Shown: positions 17,619 through 26,967, numbered from the stretch's first letter. The stretch is 64,000 nucleotides of DNA from Pyxidicoccus sp. MSG2 (GCF_026626705.1 NZ_JAPNKC010000001.1:2852001-2916000); one strand, 5' to 3'. The notes: generated by a model from the letters alone, not told the origin. Numbers and translations are program-made.

Positions 17619-18059
17619 ATGGGCAGCGTACTGGAAGGACCGAACGTTCAGGGAAGCAGCTACTCGCAGCGTCCAGTGGGCTCCTCGGGCCTCTCCGATG
17701 GCGAGCACTCCACGGGCAGCATCGCGCAGGCCAGCAAGGAGCAGGTGAAGCAGCTGAGCGGCGTCGCGAAGGGCCGCGTCTACTCGCAGGTGGAAAGCCG
17801 CAAGGGTGAGCTGGTCAAGGGCATCCAGGGGCTGGTGTCCACGCTGGAGTCGGTGGCGCGCAACGACGAGGCCGCCGTGGCCCGCCCGCTCCTCACCAGC
17901 GCGGTGGGAGTGCTGCGCAAGACGTCGGACCGGCTGGAGAACGGCACCACCGAGGAGCTCCTCGCGGATGCCCAGGAGCAGGTGCGTCAGCGGCCCGGTC
18001 TGTTCATCGCGGGGTGCGTGGCCGTGGGCTTCGCCCTTGGCCGGTTCATCAAGGTCTGA
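17619..18059 (+). CDS. YqjD/DUF883-like inner-membrane protein
   Basis: GGAGGA precedes ATG 17619, so this start is preferred over 17580. The 146-residue protein is amphipathic-helical (EQVKQLSGVAKGRVYSQVESRK) and ends with one membrane segment (GLFIAGCVAVGFALGRFIKV), the layout of ElaB/YqjD ribosome-associated proteins. It is the first gene of a three-gene set matching the order of E. coli yqjD-yqjE-yqjK. Such proteins sit in the inner membrane and are linked to stationary phase or envelope stress. Confidence 0.75.
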   Translation: MGSVLEGPNVQGSSYSQRPVGSSGLSDGEHSTGSIAQASKEQVKQLSGVAKGRVYSQVESRKGELVKGIQGLVSTLESVARNDEAAVARPLLTSAVGVLRKTSDRLENGTTEELLADAQEQVRQRPGLFIAGCVAVGFALGRFIKV

Positions 18060-18073
18060 CGGGGGGCACGCGG

Positions 18074-18550
18074 ATGGAACCAACGATTCCACGCCATGAC
18101 GGCGACGGGTTCCGGGAACGCCCGGACGCGCGGGACTTCACCTTCGGGAGCCGCGGCTTCGGGGAGCTGTTCTCGGAGTTCATGGAGCAGGGACGCCGGC
18201 TGGTGCGTGCCGAGGTGGCGCTGGCGCGCGCGGAGCTGAAGACGGAAGCGAAGAAGGCGTCGGCCGGCGCGGGTCTGCTGGCGGGCGGCGGCGTGGTGCT
18301 GTTCCTCGGGGCGCTGACCTTCGTCGCGTTCCTGGTGGCGGCGCTGGCCGTGCTGATGCCGGTGTGGGCGTCGGCCCTCGTCGTGGCGGTGCTGCTGCTG
18401 GCGGTGGGTGGCGCGGTCGCCTGGGCGGGCCTCGGAAGACTGAAGCGCCTCCACGGACCGCAACGGACGATTCAAACCCTCAAGGAGGATGGGCAATGGG
18501 CGAGCAGGACCGCGCACTCCATGAAATCGCAGATGCACGGGCACGCCTGA
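18074..18550 (+). CDS. phage-holin-superfamily (YqjE-like) membrane protein
   Basis: This 158-residue protein has an N-terminal amphipathic part (GELFSEFMEQGRRLVRAEVA) followed by two membrane segments (about residues 75-95 and 98-120), as in the 'phage holin 3_6' family that includes E. coli YqjE. Despite the family name it is not a phage gene here; it sits between DUF883-like and DUF3618-like genes. Its 3' end overlaps the next gene by 55 bases in another frame. Confidence 0.8.
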   Translation: MEPTIPRHDGDGFRERPDARDFTFGSRGFGELFSEFMEQGRRLVRAEVALARAELKTEAKKASAGAGLLAGGGVVLFLGALTFVAFLVAALAVLMPVWASALVVAVLLLAVGGAVAWAGLGRLKRLHGPQRTIQTLKEDGQWASRTAHSMKSQMHGHA

Positions 18551-19695
18551 GCGAGCTGGCCGACGAGCTGGCCCTCAAGGCCGAACCGGACCGCCTGAAG
18601 GCCATGGCCAGGGAGTTCGCCGCCGAGAAGACGGCCGAGCTCAAGCAGCACGCAAAGGATGCCGCCGTGGAAAAGGCCACGGAACTCAAGACACACGCCA
18701 AGGAGACCGTGATGCAGAGGACGACGGAGCTGAAGGAACGTGCCGACAGTCCCAAGGGGTGGAGCCTGCTGGGAGCCCTCATCGGCGCCGGTGTGGGCTC
18801 GGTCCTGATGCGCAAGGCCTTCACCCGGCGCGAGGAGTCCCGGTACGACGACTCCCGGGACGGCCGGTGGCGGGACGAGGACCGGTGGCGCTACGACGGC
18901 CTGCGCGCGGAGCGCCGGGACCTGCGCTACGACGATGACCGCTATGCTTCCGCCGAGCGCACCGACCTCGGCTACGGCGCGGGCACCGGCTACGGTGACG
19001 TGCCCTACCAGCGCGCGGCGTCCACCGGCTACCAGGGCGTGCCTCCCAACTACGACGTTTCCTCCGAGGCCACGTCCAACGTGAAGGACCGCGCGTCCGA
19101 GGCAGCCCACACCGTGAGGGACCGCGCCGTCGACGTGAAGGACCGTGCCGCGGGGGCGGTGGACCACCTGAAGGAGCGGGCCTCGCACCTGCGTGAGCGC
19201 ATCCCCTCGCGCGACGCCGTGCAGTACCGCACCACGGACTGGTTCAACCGCACGGTGGACGAGCAGCCGCTCCTCCTGGCGCTGGGTGGCATCGCGCTGG
19301 GCATGCTGGCCTCCACGCTCATCCCGGTGTCCAACCAGGAGCGCCGCCTCATGGAGCCGGCCAGGCGCCGCGCCGGGGAGGAAATCTCGCACCTGGGCGA
19401 CCAGCTCCACCAGCGGCTCCAGGGCCGCGAGGCGCCGTCGTCCAGCCATGACAGCCGCCAGGGCGCCTCCGCCTCGAGCGTCTCCTCCACCTCGGACCTG
19501 AACACGCCCGGGACCACGGGCTTCGGGGCGAGCAGCATCAGCAGCCCGAGCAGCAGCGCCGGCCCGGGCGCCACCACCTCGGGCGTGAGCGTGTCGGGCA
19601 CGGAGGACAGCGCGGACGCGCTCGCCTCGTCGCCCTCGGGCTCGTCGCGCCTCCCCCCGCTGCCTCCGCTGGATGACATGACGAAGGTGCACTGA
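18496..19695 (+). CDS. DUF3618-like membrane protein with long disordered tail
   Basis: AAGGAGG lies 7 bases before ATG 18496, which places the start inside the holin-like gene. The 399-residue product opens with the DUF3618 pattern (ADARARLSELADELA), then Lys/Glu/Ala heptad-rich helices, a short hydrophobic segment (LLGALIGAGVGSVLM), an Arg/Asp/Tyr-rich region, and repeats of a KDRA-type unit near 240-260. A second hydrophobic segment (LALGGIALGMLASTLIPV) follows, and the end is a Ser/Pro/Gly-rich low-complexity tail. It probably scaffolds or anchors at the inner membrane. Confidence 0.75.
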   Translation: MGEQDRALHEIADARARLSELADELALKAEPDRLKAMAREFAAEKTAELKQHAKDAAVEKATELKTHAKETVMQRTTELKERADSPKGWSLLGALIGAGVGSVLMRKAFTRREESRYDDSRDGRWRDEDRWRYDGLRAERRDLRYDDDRYASAERTDLGYGAGTGYGDVPYQRAASTGYQGVPPNYDVSSEATSNVKDRASEAAHTVRDRAVDVKDRAAGAVDHLKERASHLRERIPSRDAVQYRTTDWFNRTVDEQPLLLALGGIALGMLASTLIPVSNQERRLMEPARRRAGEEISHLGDQLHQRLQGREAPSSSHDSRQGASASSVSSTSDLNTPGTTGFGASSISSPSSSAGPGATTSGVSVSGTEDSADALASSPSGSSRLPPLPPLDDMTKVH

Positions 19696-19786
19696 AGCCA
19701 CGCAAGACGTGACGACGTGACGGGGGAGTAACGGCCGAAGGGGCCGTTGCTCCCCTTCCGTTTGACTTGGGCCCGGCGCGTCTGCC

Positions 19787-21043
19787 ATGTGCGCCGCCGT
19801 GGCCGTCCCCTCCGAGCTCCTCGCGTCCCTGTCCCCTCCTCCGCCGGGCGCCGCCGTGGCCTTCACACTGCGGCTGGCGGAGGCGCTGCACCGCTACGGC
19901 ACGCCCTCGCACCGCCTGGAGGGGCTGATGCGGCGCGTGTCCGAGCGGCTGGGACTGGAGGGCCGCTTCTTCTCCACCCCCACCTCCCTCTTCGCGTCCT
20001 TCGGCCCTCCGGAGTCGCTGCGCACCAGCCTCATCCGGGTGGAACCCGGAGACATGGACCTGGAGCGGCTGACGCTGCTGGACGTGCTCACGGACGACGT
20101 CATCCAGGGCCGGCTGTCCCCCGCCGAGGGCGCACGGAAGGTGGAGGACATCCTCGCGCTCCCGGCGCGCTACGGCCCGGGGCTCCAGCTCCTCTGCTGG
20201 GCGCTGGCGGGCGGCACCGCGGGGCGGCTGTTCGGGGGCGGCCTGCGCGAGGTGTGCGTGGCCGCGCTGAGCAGCCTGGTCATCGGCACGCTGGGCGAGC
20301 TGGCTCGGCGGCGGCCCACCACGACGTTCGTGCTGGAGCCGGTGGCCGCCATCCTCTCCTCGGCCTTCGCCGTGCTGGCCGCCAGCCTGGTGGGCCCCCT
20401 GTCGGTGCAGGTGGCCACGGTGGCCGGCCTCATCGTCCTGCTGCCGGGACTGTCCCTGACGGTGGCCATCAACGAGCTGGCCACGCGCCACCTCATCTCC
20501 GGCACCTCGCGGCTCACCGCGGCGGCGCTGGTCTTCCTCCAGCTCGGCTTCGGCGTCGCGCTGGGGAGCCGGCTCGCATTGCTGCTGCCCCCGCCGACCC
20601 TGGCGCCCCTGCCACCCGCGCTGCCCGCATGGACGCAGCTGCTGGCGCTGGTCCTCTCCCCGGTGGCGGTGGGCGTGCTCTTCCGGGCGCGTCCCCGGGA
20701 CTGGGGCTGGATTGCCGCGGCGTGCACCTTCGCCTTCGTGGGCTCACGGCTGGGCGCGCTGCTCCTGGGGGCGCAGCTCGGCGCCTTCGTGGGGGCGCTG
20801 CTCCTGGGCATCGCCAGCAACGCGCTGGCGCGCCTGCGCAACCGGCCCTCCGTCACCACCGTGGTGCCCGGCTTGATGCTGCTGGTGCCCGGCAGCGTCG
20901 GCTTCCGCAGCCTGTCCTCGCTGCTGGAGCGGGACGTGGTGGCTGGCGTGGACACGGCCTTCAACATGCTGATGGTGGCCGTGGCGCTGGCGGCGGGCCT
21001 CCTGTCCGCCAACGCCCTCGTGCCTCCGCGCAAGGTGCTCTGA
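19787..21043 (+). CDS. ThrE-family threonine/serine exporter
   Basis: This 418-residue membrane protein carries both halves of the ThrE family in one chain. The N-terminal ThrE domain shows the conserved LRLAEALHRYGTPSHRLE and FFSTPTSLFASFG motifs, followed by about five membrane segments. A ThrE_2-like second half of about five segments ends in VPGLMLLVPGSVGFRS and FNMLMVAVALAAGLL. ThrE exports threonine and serine by proton motive force. It is transcribed alone. Confidence 0.9.
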   Translation: MCAAVAVPSELLASLSPPPPGAAVAFTLRLAEALHRYGTPSHRLEGLMRRVSERLGLEGRFFSTPTSLFASFGPPESLRTSLIRVEPGDMDLERLTLLDVLTDDVIQGRLSPAEGARKVEDILALPARYGPGLQLLCWALAGGTAGRLFGGGLREVCVAALSSLVIGTLGELARRRPTTTFVLEPVAAILSSAFAVLAASLVGPLSVQVATVAGLIVLLPGLSLTVAINELATRHLISGTSRLTAAALVFLQLGFGVALGSRLALLLPPPTLAPLPPALPAWTQLLALVLSPVAVGVLFRARPRDWGWIAAACTFAFVGSRLGALLLGAQLGAFVGALLLGIASNALARLRNRPSVTTVVPGLMLLVPGSVGFRSLSSLLERDVVAGVDTAFNMLMVAVALAAGLLSANALVPPRKVL

Positions 21044-21054
21044 GGCCTACGCCC

Positions 21055-21471
21055 TCAGTGCAGGCGGGTGACGTACACCGCCACCAGCGCCAACAGGAAG
21101 TAGGCCACCAGCACGGACGCGCCCGCGTACTCCTTCGCCATGCGCTGGCCGAAGAAGAGGGCGATGAGTGACACCGCCGACAGCAGCGCGCCCCAGAAGG
21201 CCAGCGCCGCGCTGCCGGTGACGACGAGGGCCACGAGCCCCGCCGCGCAGAGGGCACCGGCCGCCACCTCCAGCAGGGTGAGGGTGCCCAGCATCAGCGG
21301 CACCATGCTCCGCAGGGGGCTCTTGGCGAAGTGGCCGGTGAGCCAGCCCAGGTTGCCCTTCCAGTCGAACACCTTGTCCAGGCCGGACTGGAGGAAGAGG
21401 ATGGCGAGGAAGGCCGTGCAGAGCGCCTGCAGCAGCCAGAGGGTGAACGCGGTCGATTCGAAGGCCGGCAT
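21055..21471 (-). CDS. DoxX-like membrane protein
   Basis: This 138-residue protein has four membrane segments and the DoxX-family hallmark LAILFLQSGLDKVFDWKGN in the first loop. The ATG at 21471 agrees with the usual family length. DoxX/DoxD-like proteins associate with redox or quinone functions, but most are uncharacterised. It converges on the exporter gene and is divergent from the AI-2E transporter, which starts 121 bases away. Confidence 0.8.
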   Translation of the reverse strand: MPAFESTAFTLWLLQALCTAFLAILFLQSGLDKVFDWKGNLGWLTGHFAKSPLRSMVPLMLGTLTLLEVAAGALCAAGLVALVVTGSAALAFWGALLSAVSLIALFFGQRMAKEYAGASVLVAYFLLALVAVYVTRLH

Positions 21472-21591
21472 GGCGCGCCACTCTAGCCGCCCGGCGCCCG
21501 GGCCCAAGTCTTCTCGCCAGGAGGGCAGCCAGGCAGCCAGGGGCGCAGCGCTCCCCTGCTCCTCCGCCTTGGCGTCCCTACCTTGTCCCTC

Positions 21592-22767
21592 ATGGCATCC
21601 GAGCTGACCGCTCGCCGGGTCTTCACCGGCCTCATCCTGCTGTCCATCTTCCTCCTGGCCCTCGTCATCCGCCCGTTCGCCGAGGCGTTCTTCCTGGCGG
21701 CCGTGCTGGCGGCGACCTTCTACGGGCTGCACAAGCGGCTGACGCGGAGGCTGCGCGGCAGGAACCACCTGTCGGCCGGGCTCATCACCACGGCCATCGT
21801 CCTCGCCCTGCTGCTGCCCCTGGGCGGCCTCACGGCGTTCATCGTCACCGAGGTGTCCGAGGGAGTGGAGTTCGTCACCAAGACGGTGCAGCAGGAGGGC
21901 GTCCAGGGCCTGGTGAACCGGATTCCCGCACCCGTGCGCGGCACCCTGATTGAAAGGCTCCCGATGGAGCAGCAGAACCTGGACCAGACACTCCAGCAGC
22001 AGGTGACCAGCCAGGGCGGCACCGCGGCCAAGGCGGTGACGGGGGCGGTGGCGGCCACGGGCTCCATCGTCTTCCAGACGGTGATGATGCTCATCGCCCT
22101 CTTCTTCTTCTTCACGGACGGGGCGCGGCTGGTGGAGTGGATTGAGAGCGTGTCGCCGCTCAGGCGCGGGCAGACGCGTGAAATCATGCGCGAGTTCCGC
22201 AGCGTGTCCGGAGCGGTGCTGGTGTCCTCGGTGGCCACCGCGGGCGTGCAGGCGGTGGCGGCGCTCATCGGCTTCTTCATCGCCCGGGTGCCCGCGGCGG
22301 TGTTCTTCGGCGGATTGACCTTCTTCGTGGCGCTCATCCCCGCCGTGGGCGCGGCCTCCGTGGTGCTCGTCGCGGCGGCGCTGATGTTCTTCAGCGGCCA
22401 CCCCTGGGCGGCACTCTTCCTCGCCATCTGGGGCACGGTGGTGGTGGGCCTGGTGGACAATGTGGTGAAGCCGCTGCTGACAAAGCGTGGCATGCACCAG
22501 CACGCGGCCATCGTCTTCTTCGCCCTGCTCGGTGGCCTCGCCGCGTTCGGCACGGTGGGCCTGCTGCTCGGGCCCCTCATCGTCGCCTTCTTCCTCGCGC
22601 TGGTGCGCATCTGGGAGCGCGACTACGGCCGCTCCACCCCGCGCGCCGGAGACCCGGCCACGCCGGGCCCGGGCAGCGCGGGCGACCAGGGCGTCCCCAC
22701 CGTGCGCGCGGAGGCGACGGGCGAGCGGGTGCCTCTCACCCCCACGCCGCCGACCGAGTCGCACTGA
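21592..22767 (+). CDS. AI-2E-family (PerM/YdiK) transporter
   Basis: ATG 21592 is preferred over an in-frame TTG at 21583. The 391-residue protein has about eight membrane segments in the AI-2E pattern, with a periplasmic or cytoplasmic loop around 70-150, then the family signature FFVALIPAVGAASVVL and a GTVVVGLVDNVVKPLL segment near residue 290. Family members export small molecules (TqsA) or ions; the substrate is not predictable. The tail is Pro/Ala-rich. Confidence 0.88.
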   Translation: MASELTARRVFTGLILLSIFLLALVIRPFAEAFFLAAVLAATFYGLHKRLTRRLRGRNHLSAGLITTAIVLALLLPLGGLTAFIVTEVSEGVEFVTKTVQQEGVQGLVNRIPAPVRGTLIERLPMEQQNLDQTLQQQVTSQGGTAAKAVTGAVAATGSIVFQTVMMLIALFFFFTDGARLVEWIESVSPLRRGQTREIMREFRSVSGAVLVSSVATAGVQAVAALIGFFIARVPAAVFFGGLTFFVALIPAVGAASVVLVAAALMFFSGHPWAALFLAIWGTVVVGLVDNVVKPLLTKRGMHQHAAIVFFALLGGLAAFGTVGLLLGPLIVAFFLALVRIWERDYGRSTPRAGDPATPGPGSAGDQGVPTVRAEATGERVPLTPTPPTESH

Positions 22768-22800
22768 GCCTCGCGGCACCGGGAGACCGCTGAAACAACA

Positions 22801-22836
22801 CGGCCCCGTCTTCCGGTTTCCACCGGGGCGGGGCCG
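22801..22836. terminator. bidirectional terminator between convergent genes
   Basis: CGGCCCCG (22801-22808) pairs with CGGGGCCG (22829-22836), and CCGGT/ACCGG form an inner stem with a TTCC loop. On the minus strand the hairpin is followed by TGTTGTTT, suiting termination of the lipoprotein gene ending at 22854. Confidence 0.7.
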
Positions 22837-22853
22837 CGGTGCCTTCAGGACCG

Positions 22854-24560
22854 CTAGAACGAAGCGCCGCTGGCGCGCCGTCCGGGCGACGAGGTGAGGC
22901 TGGACACGCTCGTGTGCAGCACGAAGGTGCCGCTCGCGCTGGCGTCCGGGCTCCGGTTGGCGGACACGCCGTCCGTGCCGCTGACACCCGAGCTCAGCGT
23001 GGCGGTGTCCACCGCCGTGCCGGACGCGTTCTTCAGCGTCACGGTGTCGCCGCTGTTGGACAGCCCCAGCGTGCCCGTGGACGCCACCACCGCGCCCGGA
23101 GTGCCAGAGGGAATGCCCGCCGAGCCGCCGAACACCACCACCACGCCGCCGGCCGCCAGCGAGGTGCCGCTCGGGAAGGTGTGCCGCACGCTGGCCGAGT
23201 CCGACACCGTCCACCCGCTCAGGTCCGCCGAGCCGGTGCCCACGTTCACCACCTCCACGAACTCGCCGGTGACGTCCGAGCCCGGCTCGTTGACCATCAC
23301 CTCGTTGACGATGACGCTGGCCGTCCCGCCGCCCGAGGTGGTGATGGTGAAGGCCGCGTTGCTGGAGTCGGTGATGCTGGCGTCGGACGCGTCGCTCACG
23401 CGCACCCGCGCGGCGGTGCTGGCGCTGGAGGGCACCGTCCACGCGAAGCTCCCCGAAGAGGCCGAGGTGCTGGAGGTGAGCGTGCTCCAGGTGCTGCCGT
23501 TCAGCGAGTACTCCACCTTCACGCTCGTCACCCCGGAGGAGGACCAGGTGATGTTGTGCGCGCTGCCGCCCGCCCAGCTCTCGCCGCCGTTGGGCGACGT
23601 CACGGTGACGCTGCCGCTGCTCGTCGTGTCACCCGGAACGAGGAAGTCCTTGATGACGCCCATGTGCTGCATGCCGGACGCGCCGCTGTCGCCGGACACC
23701 GCGGGGGAAATCTCGGAGATGGGCGAGTACACGCGCGTGTCGGCCACCAGGCCGGCGGAGAAGGAGCTGCCGCCGATGACCACCGCCGTCTGGTACGGGC
23801 GCAAGTCACTGTCCACCAGCACGTGGTCATACGGCGAGTTGCGGCCCGCGTTGGTGTTGGTGTTGCCGTTGCGGTCCGCCGGGTACGGGCTCGCCGTCGA
23901 CACCACCTGCGCGAAGGTGGTGAGGCACGCCTCGGAGCGGCTGCCGGTGTTGAAGTCGCCGCCGATGACCAGGTAGTCGCCCGTCGGGATGTTGGCCTTG
24001 ATGCGGCTGACCAGGCTGGTGGCCTCCGTGTTGCGCGTGCTGGCGTTCGTCGTCAGCAGGTGCACGCTGACCGCCCACAAATCCTTCGGGCCCGGGATGT
24101 CGATGCGCGCCCATACGAAGTCGCGGTCGGAGACGGCCGTGTCATCCCACTCGCCCGCGGAGATGATGGGGTAGCGGCTGATGATGCCGTTCGGAATCCC
24201 GGACCCGCTCTCGCGGAAGTACTGGAAGCCGGTGCCGAAGGCGGTGTCGACGAAGGCGCGCAGGTCCGCCGCGGAGCTCGTCTTGTACTGGAACTCCTGG
24301 AGCATCACCACGTCCGGGTCCGTGCCCTGGAAGATGCGGATGCCGTGGCCCGGGTCATAGTCCTGGCCCGTGCCGCTGGTGAGGTTGGCCGCCATCAGGC
24401 GGAGGCGGACGTTGGCCAGCCCGTCCTCACGGGCTCCGACGGCGGCCTCGTCAGGAGAAGTCGCCTCCTCCGGCTCCACGCCACCGCACGCGGCGAGCAC
24501 CAGGGAGAACACCACCGCGCAACGCCATAACTGCCTCGAGGGAGTCTTGTTGTTTCGCAC
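22854..24560 (-). CDS. exported endonuclease/exonuclease/phosphatase-like lipoprotein with lamin-tail domain
   Basis: GTG 24560 begins a 568-residue lipoprotein with signal peptide and lipobox LAAC. Residues about 50-300 form an EEP (DNase I-like) fold: LMAANLTSG, VVMLQEFQ (metal Glu), VSVHLLTTN, IGGDFNT, and YDHVLVDSD in place of the canonical SDH. An Ig-like segment starting TSPNGGESW follows, then a C-terminal lamin-tail domain (VNEVMVNEPGSDVTGEFVEVVN). It probably acts at or outside the outer membrane as a nuclease or phosphodiesterase. Myxobacteria secrete many such enzymes; the substrate is unproven. Confidence 0.85.
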   Translation of the reverse strand: MRNNKTPSRQLWRCAVVFSLVLAACGGVEPEEATSPDEAAVGAREDGLANVRLRLMAANLTSGTGQDYDPGHGIRIFQGTDPDVVMLQEFQYKTSSAADLRAFVDTAFGTGFQYFRESGSGIPNGIISRYPIISAGEWDDTAVSDRDFVWARIDIPGPKDLWAVSVHLLTTNASTRNTEATSLVSRIKANIPTGDYLVIGGDFNTGSRSEACLTTFAQVVSTASPYPADRNGNTNTNAGRNSPYDHVLVDSDLRPYQTAVVIGGSSFSAGLVADTRVYSPISEISPAVSGDSGASGMQHMGVIKDFLVPGDTTSSGSVTVTSPNGGESWAGGSAHNITWSSSGVTSVKVEYSLNGSTWSTLTSSTSASSGSFAWTVPSSASTAARVRVSDASDASITDSSNAAFTITTSGGGTASVIVNEVMVNEPGSDVTGEFVEVVNVGTGSADLSGWTVSDSASVRHTFPSGTSLAAGGVVVVFGGSAGIPSGTPGAVVASTGTLGLSNSGDTVTLKNASGTAVDTATLSSGVSGTDGVSANRSPDASASGTFVLHTSVSSLTSSPGRRASGASF

Positions 24561-24723
24561 GCTGTCCAATCCTGCTCCTGCTGGGGAGCGAGTGAAGGGT
24601 CGGGGGAGACACCTGAACAGTGATTCACGCGTGAAACAGCACGCGCGCCACCAGTCTCGTTTATCGAGGAAGTTCCGAAAAGCGGCGCGTAAAACCCAGG
24701 TGAAAAATATATGGAAACAATTG

Positions 24724-25194
24724 CTACATCGCCGCGGCAGTGGAGAGCGCGACGAAGAGATAGCGCAGCCCTTTTCCGAGTGTGACGAAGAGGACGAACG
24801 GCAGCGGCCGGACGCCGAGCATGCCCCCGGCGATGACGAATGCGTCACCCACCACCGGCATCCACGACATGACCAGCGCGGGCGCGCCCCAGGTGCGCAC
24901 ACGCGCCTCGATGCGCTCCATGCGCGGGCCCTCCTTCGCGCGCCGCCGCGCATACCACCGGCCCAGCGGCCCGCCGCCCCCGGCCGCCACCCACCGGCCC
25001 AGCGCGTACAGCGACAGCGCGCCCAGCACGTTGCCGACAGTGGCCACGCAGACAGCCATCACCGGGGGCGTGCCGCCGTAGATGAGCGCGGCGAGCGCCG
25101 CCTCCGAGGGCACGGGAACCACCGAGCCCGCGAGCATGGCGACGAAGAAGAGGCCCGGAAGCCCCCAGGCGGAGAGTGTCGAAGGGTCGGGCAT
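24724..25194 (-). CDS. DedA/YqaA-type membrane protein
   Basis: This 156-residue protein has four membrane segments and DedA-superfamily features: GSVVPVPSEAALAALIYGG, a glycine-rich VGNVLGALSLYALGRW, and MSWMPVVGDAFVIAGGMLGV. The short length and order fit the YqaA subgroup. DedA proteins help recycle lipid carriers and maintain membrane potential. The stretch 24561-24723 downstream is AT-rich and holds the promoter of the lipoprotein gene but no gene. Confidence 0.85.
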   Translation of the reverse strand: MPDPSTLSAWGLPGLFFVAMLAGSVVPVPSEAALAALIYGGTPPVMAVCVATVGNVLGALSLYALGRWVAAGGGGPLGRWYARRRAKEGPRMERIEARVRTWGAPALVMSWMPVVGDAFVIAGGMLGVRPLPFVLFVTLGKGLRYLFVALSTAAAM

Positions 25195-25362
25195 GGAGGG
25201 CGGGTGGAGGGCGCAGACTCTGCCACGCCCCCGCCACGCGCGGGGGGCTTCCCACCGTCCGCTCCCGAGCAACCGGCCCGTGCGCCGGGTTGCCCGCCTG
25301 CCCACACCGGTGCTCATGCTGCGCGAGGGCCCGTACCGGGCCCGTGTCATGGGGGAGGGCGC

Positions 25363-25665
25363 ATGCGGTCCATGGATTCGGGAGACTCCCGGGTGGCCTC
25401 CATCCTCGTCGCGGACGACCCTGAGTTGTCGCACCAGGACGGGCTGGACGTGGTGGTGCGGCTTCGTGACGGCCGGGGCTTCACCCTCACCCTGGTACCG
25501 CTGGACGCACTCCAGCGGCGGTTGGCGGACGCGCCGTCGCTCCTCGCCACGCGCCTGGTGTTGGTGCGGCACCTCACGGATGACGCCGTGCTGCACGCGG
25601 TGCGCGCCGCGGTGGACCAGGGCATCGAGCGCTTCGGCACGCTGCAGCCACCGCTCGTGCAGTAG
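25363..25665 (+). CDS. small uncharacterised protein
   Basis: GGGGGAGGG precedes ATG 25363 (a second ATG lies 9 bases on). The product has 100 residues, mixed alpha/beta, with VASILVADDPELSHQDGLDVVVRLRDG at the start split by polar loops and a helical Arg/Leu-rich end. It has no signal peptide, membrane segment or recognisable motif. It is alone between a divergent DedA gene and the metallo-beta-lactamase gene 150 bases downstream. I do not recognise a family. Confidence 0.6.
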   Translation: MRSMDSGDSRVASILVADDPELSHQDGLDVVVRLRDGRGFTLTLVPLDALQRRLADAPSLLATRLVLVRHLTDDAVLHAVRAAVDQGIERFGTLQPPLVQ

Positions 25666-25815
25666 CGGGCCCCGCACGGAATGCGCCGTTTCGCGGGGGA
25701 ACGCAGGAACTGCGCCCTCGCCAGGCGAAGTGCGTCCCGTCCCGGTGCGTCACGGGGCGGCGCGCGGCTTGCTATGGGGCTCGGTGACTTCCCCCCGCGA
25801 AGGAACGCCGAGCCC

Positions 25816-26967
25816 ATGAGCAGCACCGTTGCCCCCGTCCCGAGCCCGTCCCCCGACCTCCGTCTCGCCCCGGTGGAGATTGCCCCCGAGATATTCTGGG
25901 TCGGCAAGCGAGAGCCCGGAGCCATCTTCTTCGCCAACCCGTACCTGCGCCGCTTCAAGGGCGCCGACACGAAGACGCAGCGGCAGACCGAGTTCAACCT
26001 CCTCATCGACCCGGGCTCCAGCAGCGACTTCTCCACCATCCACACCAAGGTGACGTCGCTGATTGGTGGGATGGAGCGGCTGTCGGCGATGTTCATCAAC
26101 CACCAGGACCCGGACGTGGGCTCGTCGGCGAGCCTCATCTCCGCGCGCTACGCGCCACGTGCGGGCATCCTCTGCACGGAGGACACGTGGCGGCTCATCG
26201 TCCACCAGAACCTGCCGCGCCACCGCTTCATCCCCACCGAGAAATTCGCTCAGGGGCTGAGCGTGCCCACCGGACACAAGCTGCTGCCGGTGCCCTCGCC
26301 CTTCTGCCACTTCCGGGGCGCGGTGATGCTCTATGACTTGCAGACGCGGGTGCTCTTCACCGGAGACCTCTTCGGCGGCCTCACCGACTCCAACGCCAAG
26401 GGGCTGTGGGCGGACGAGTCCGACTGGTCCGGCATCCGCGCGTTCCATCAAATCTACATGCCGGTGAACGCGGCACTGGTGCGCGCGGTGGCGGCCATCC
26501 GCAAGCTGACACCCGCGGTGGAGGTGATTGCGCCGCAGCACGGCCGCATCATCCGCGGGCCGCTGGTGCAGCAGTTCCTGGAGCGGATGGAGCGCTTGCA
26601 GGTGGGCCTGGACATCATGGACGAGGCGCAGGACCGCACCCATCTCCAGGCGTGGAACGCGGTGCTGGACCGGGTGCTGACGCTGGCGCGCGGCTACCTG
26701 GGCGGCTCTGTGGAGGCGAAGCTGGCGGCGAGCAAGGAGCTGTCGGACACGGCGCAGTATGACGGCACGCGGCTGGTGGTGAGCCGGCTGGGCAAGTGGA
26801 CGCTGGAGCACGTGGTGGACCTGCTGTGCCATGGCGAGCCGCCGGAAATCGCGGGCCCCATCATCGTCGAGGCCACCAGCGCCGCCGCCGAGTACAACCT
26901 GCCCACCCCGCACCTGGACCTCGAGGGCGCGGGGGCTCCGTCCCACGTGTCGCTGCTCGACCCCTGA
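25816..26967 (+). CDS. metallo-beta-lactamase/ODP-type diiron protein
   Basis: This 383-residue protein has the flavodiiron-like beta-lactamase fold. Metal ligands appear as NHQDPDVGSSAS (Asp where Glu is usual), PSPFCHFRGA, LFTGDLFGG and IAPQHGRI. It lacks the flavodoxin domain of true NO/O2 reductases; its C-terminal 130 residues are a separate helical domain. This fits the ODP group (oxygen-binding diiron sensors). It likely binds or senses O2 or NO in the cytoplasm. The kinase gene begins 17 bases downstream, suggesting sensor and kinase are co-expressed. Confidence 0.8.
   Translation: MSSTVAPVPSPSPDLRLAPVEIAPEIFWVGKREPGAIFFANPYLRRFKGADTKTQRQTEFNLLIDPGSSSDFSTIHTKVTSLIGGMERLSAMFINHQDPDVGSSASLISARYAPRAGILCTEDTWRLIVHQNLPRHRFIPTEKFAQGLSVPTGHKLLPVPSPFCHFRGAVMLYDLQTRVLFTGDLFGGLTDSNAKGLWADESDWSGIRAFHQIYMPVNAALVRAVAAIRKLTPAVEVIAPQHGRIIRGPLVQQFLERMERLQVGLDIMDEAQDRTHLQAWNAVLDRVLTLARGYLGGSVEAKLAASKELSDTAQYDGTRLVVSRLGKWTLEHVVDLLCHGEPPEIAGPIIVEATSAAAEYNLPTPHLDLEGAGAPSHVSLLDP

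Noticed and set aside
22839-24530. A 563-codon plus-strand frame opposite the endonuclease lipoprotein
   Set aside because: The minus-strand gene has clear domains and a lipobox; the opposite frame is Arg/Ala-rich with no recognisable domain.
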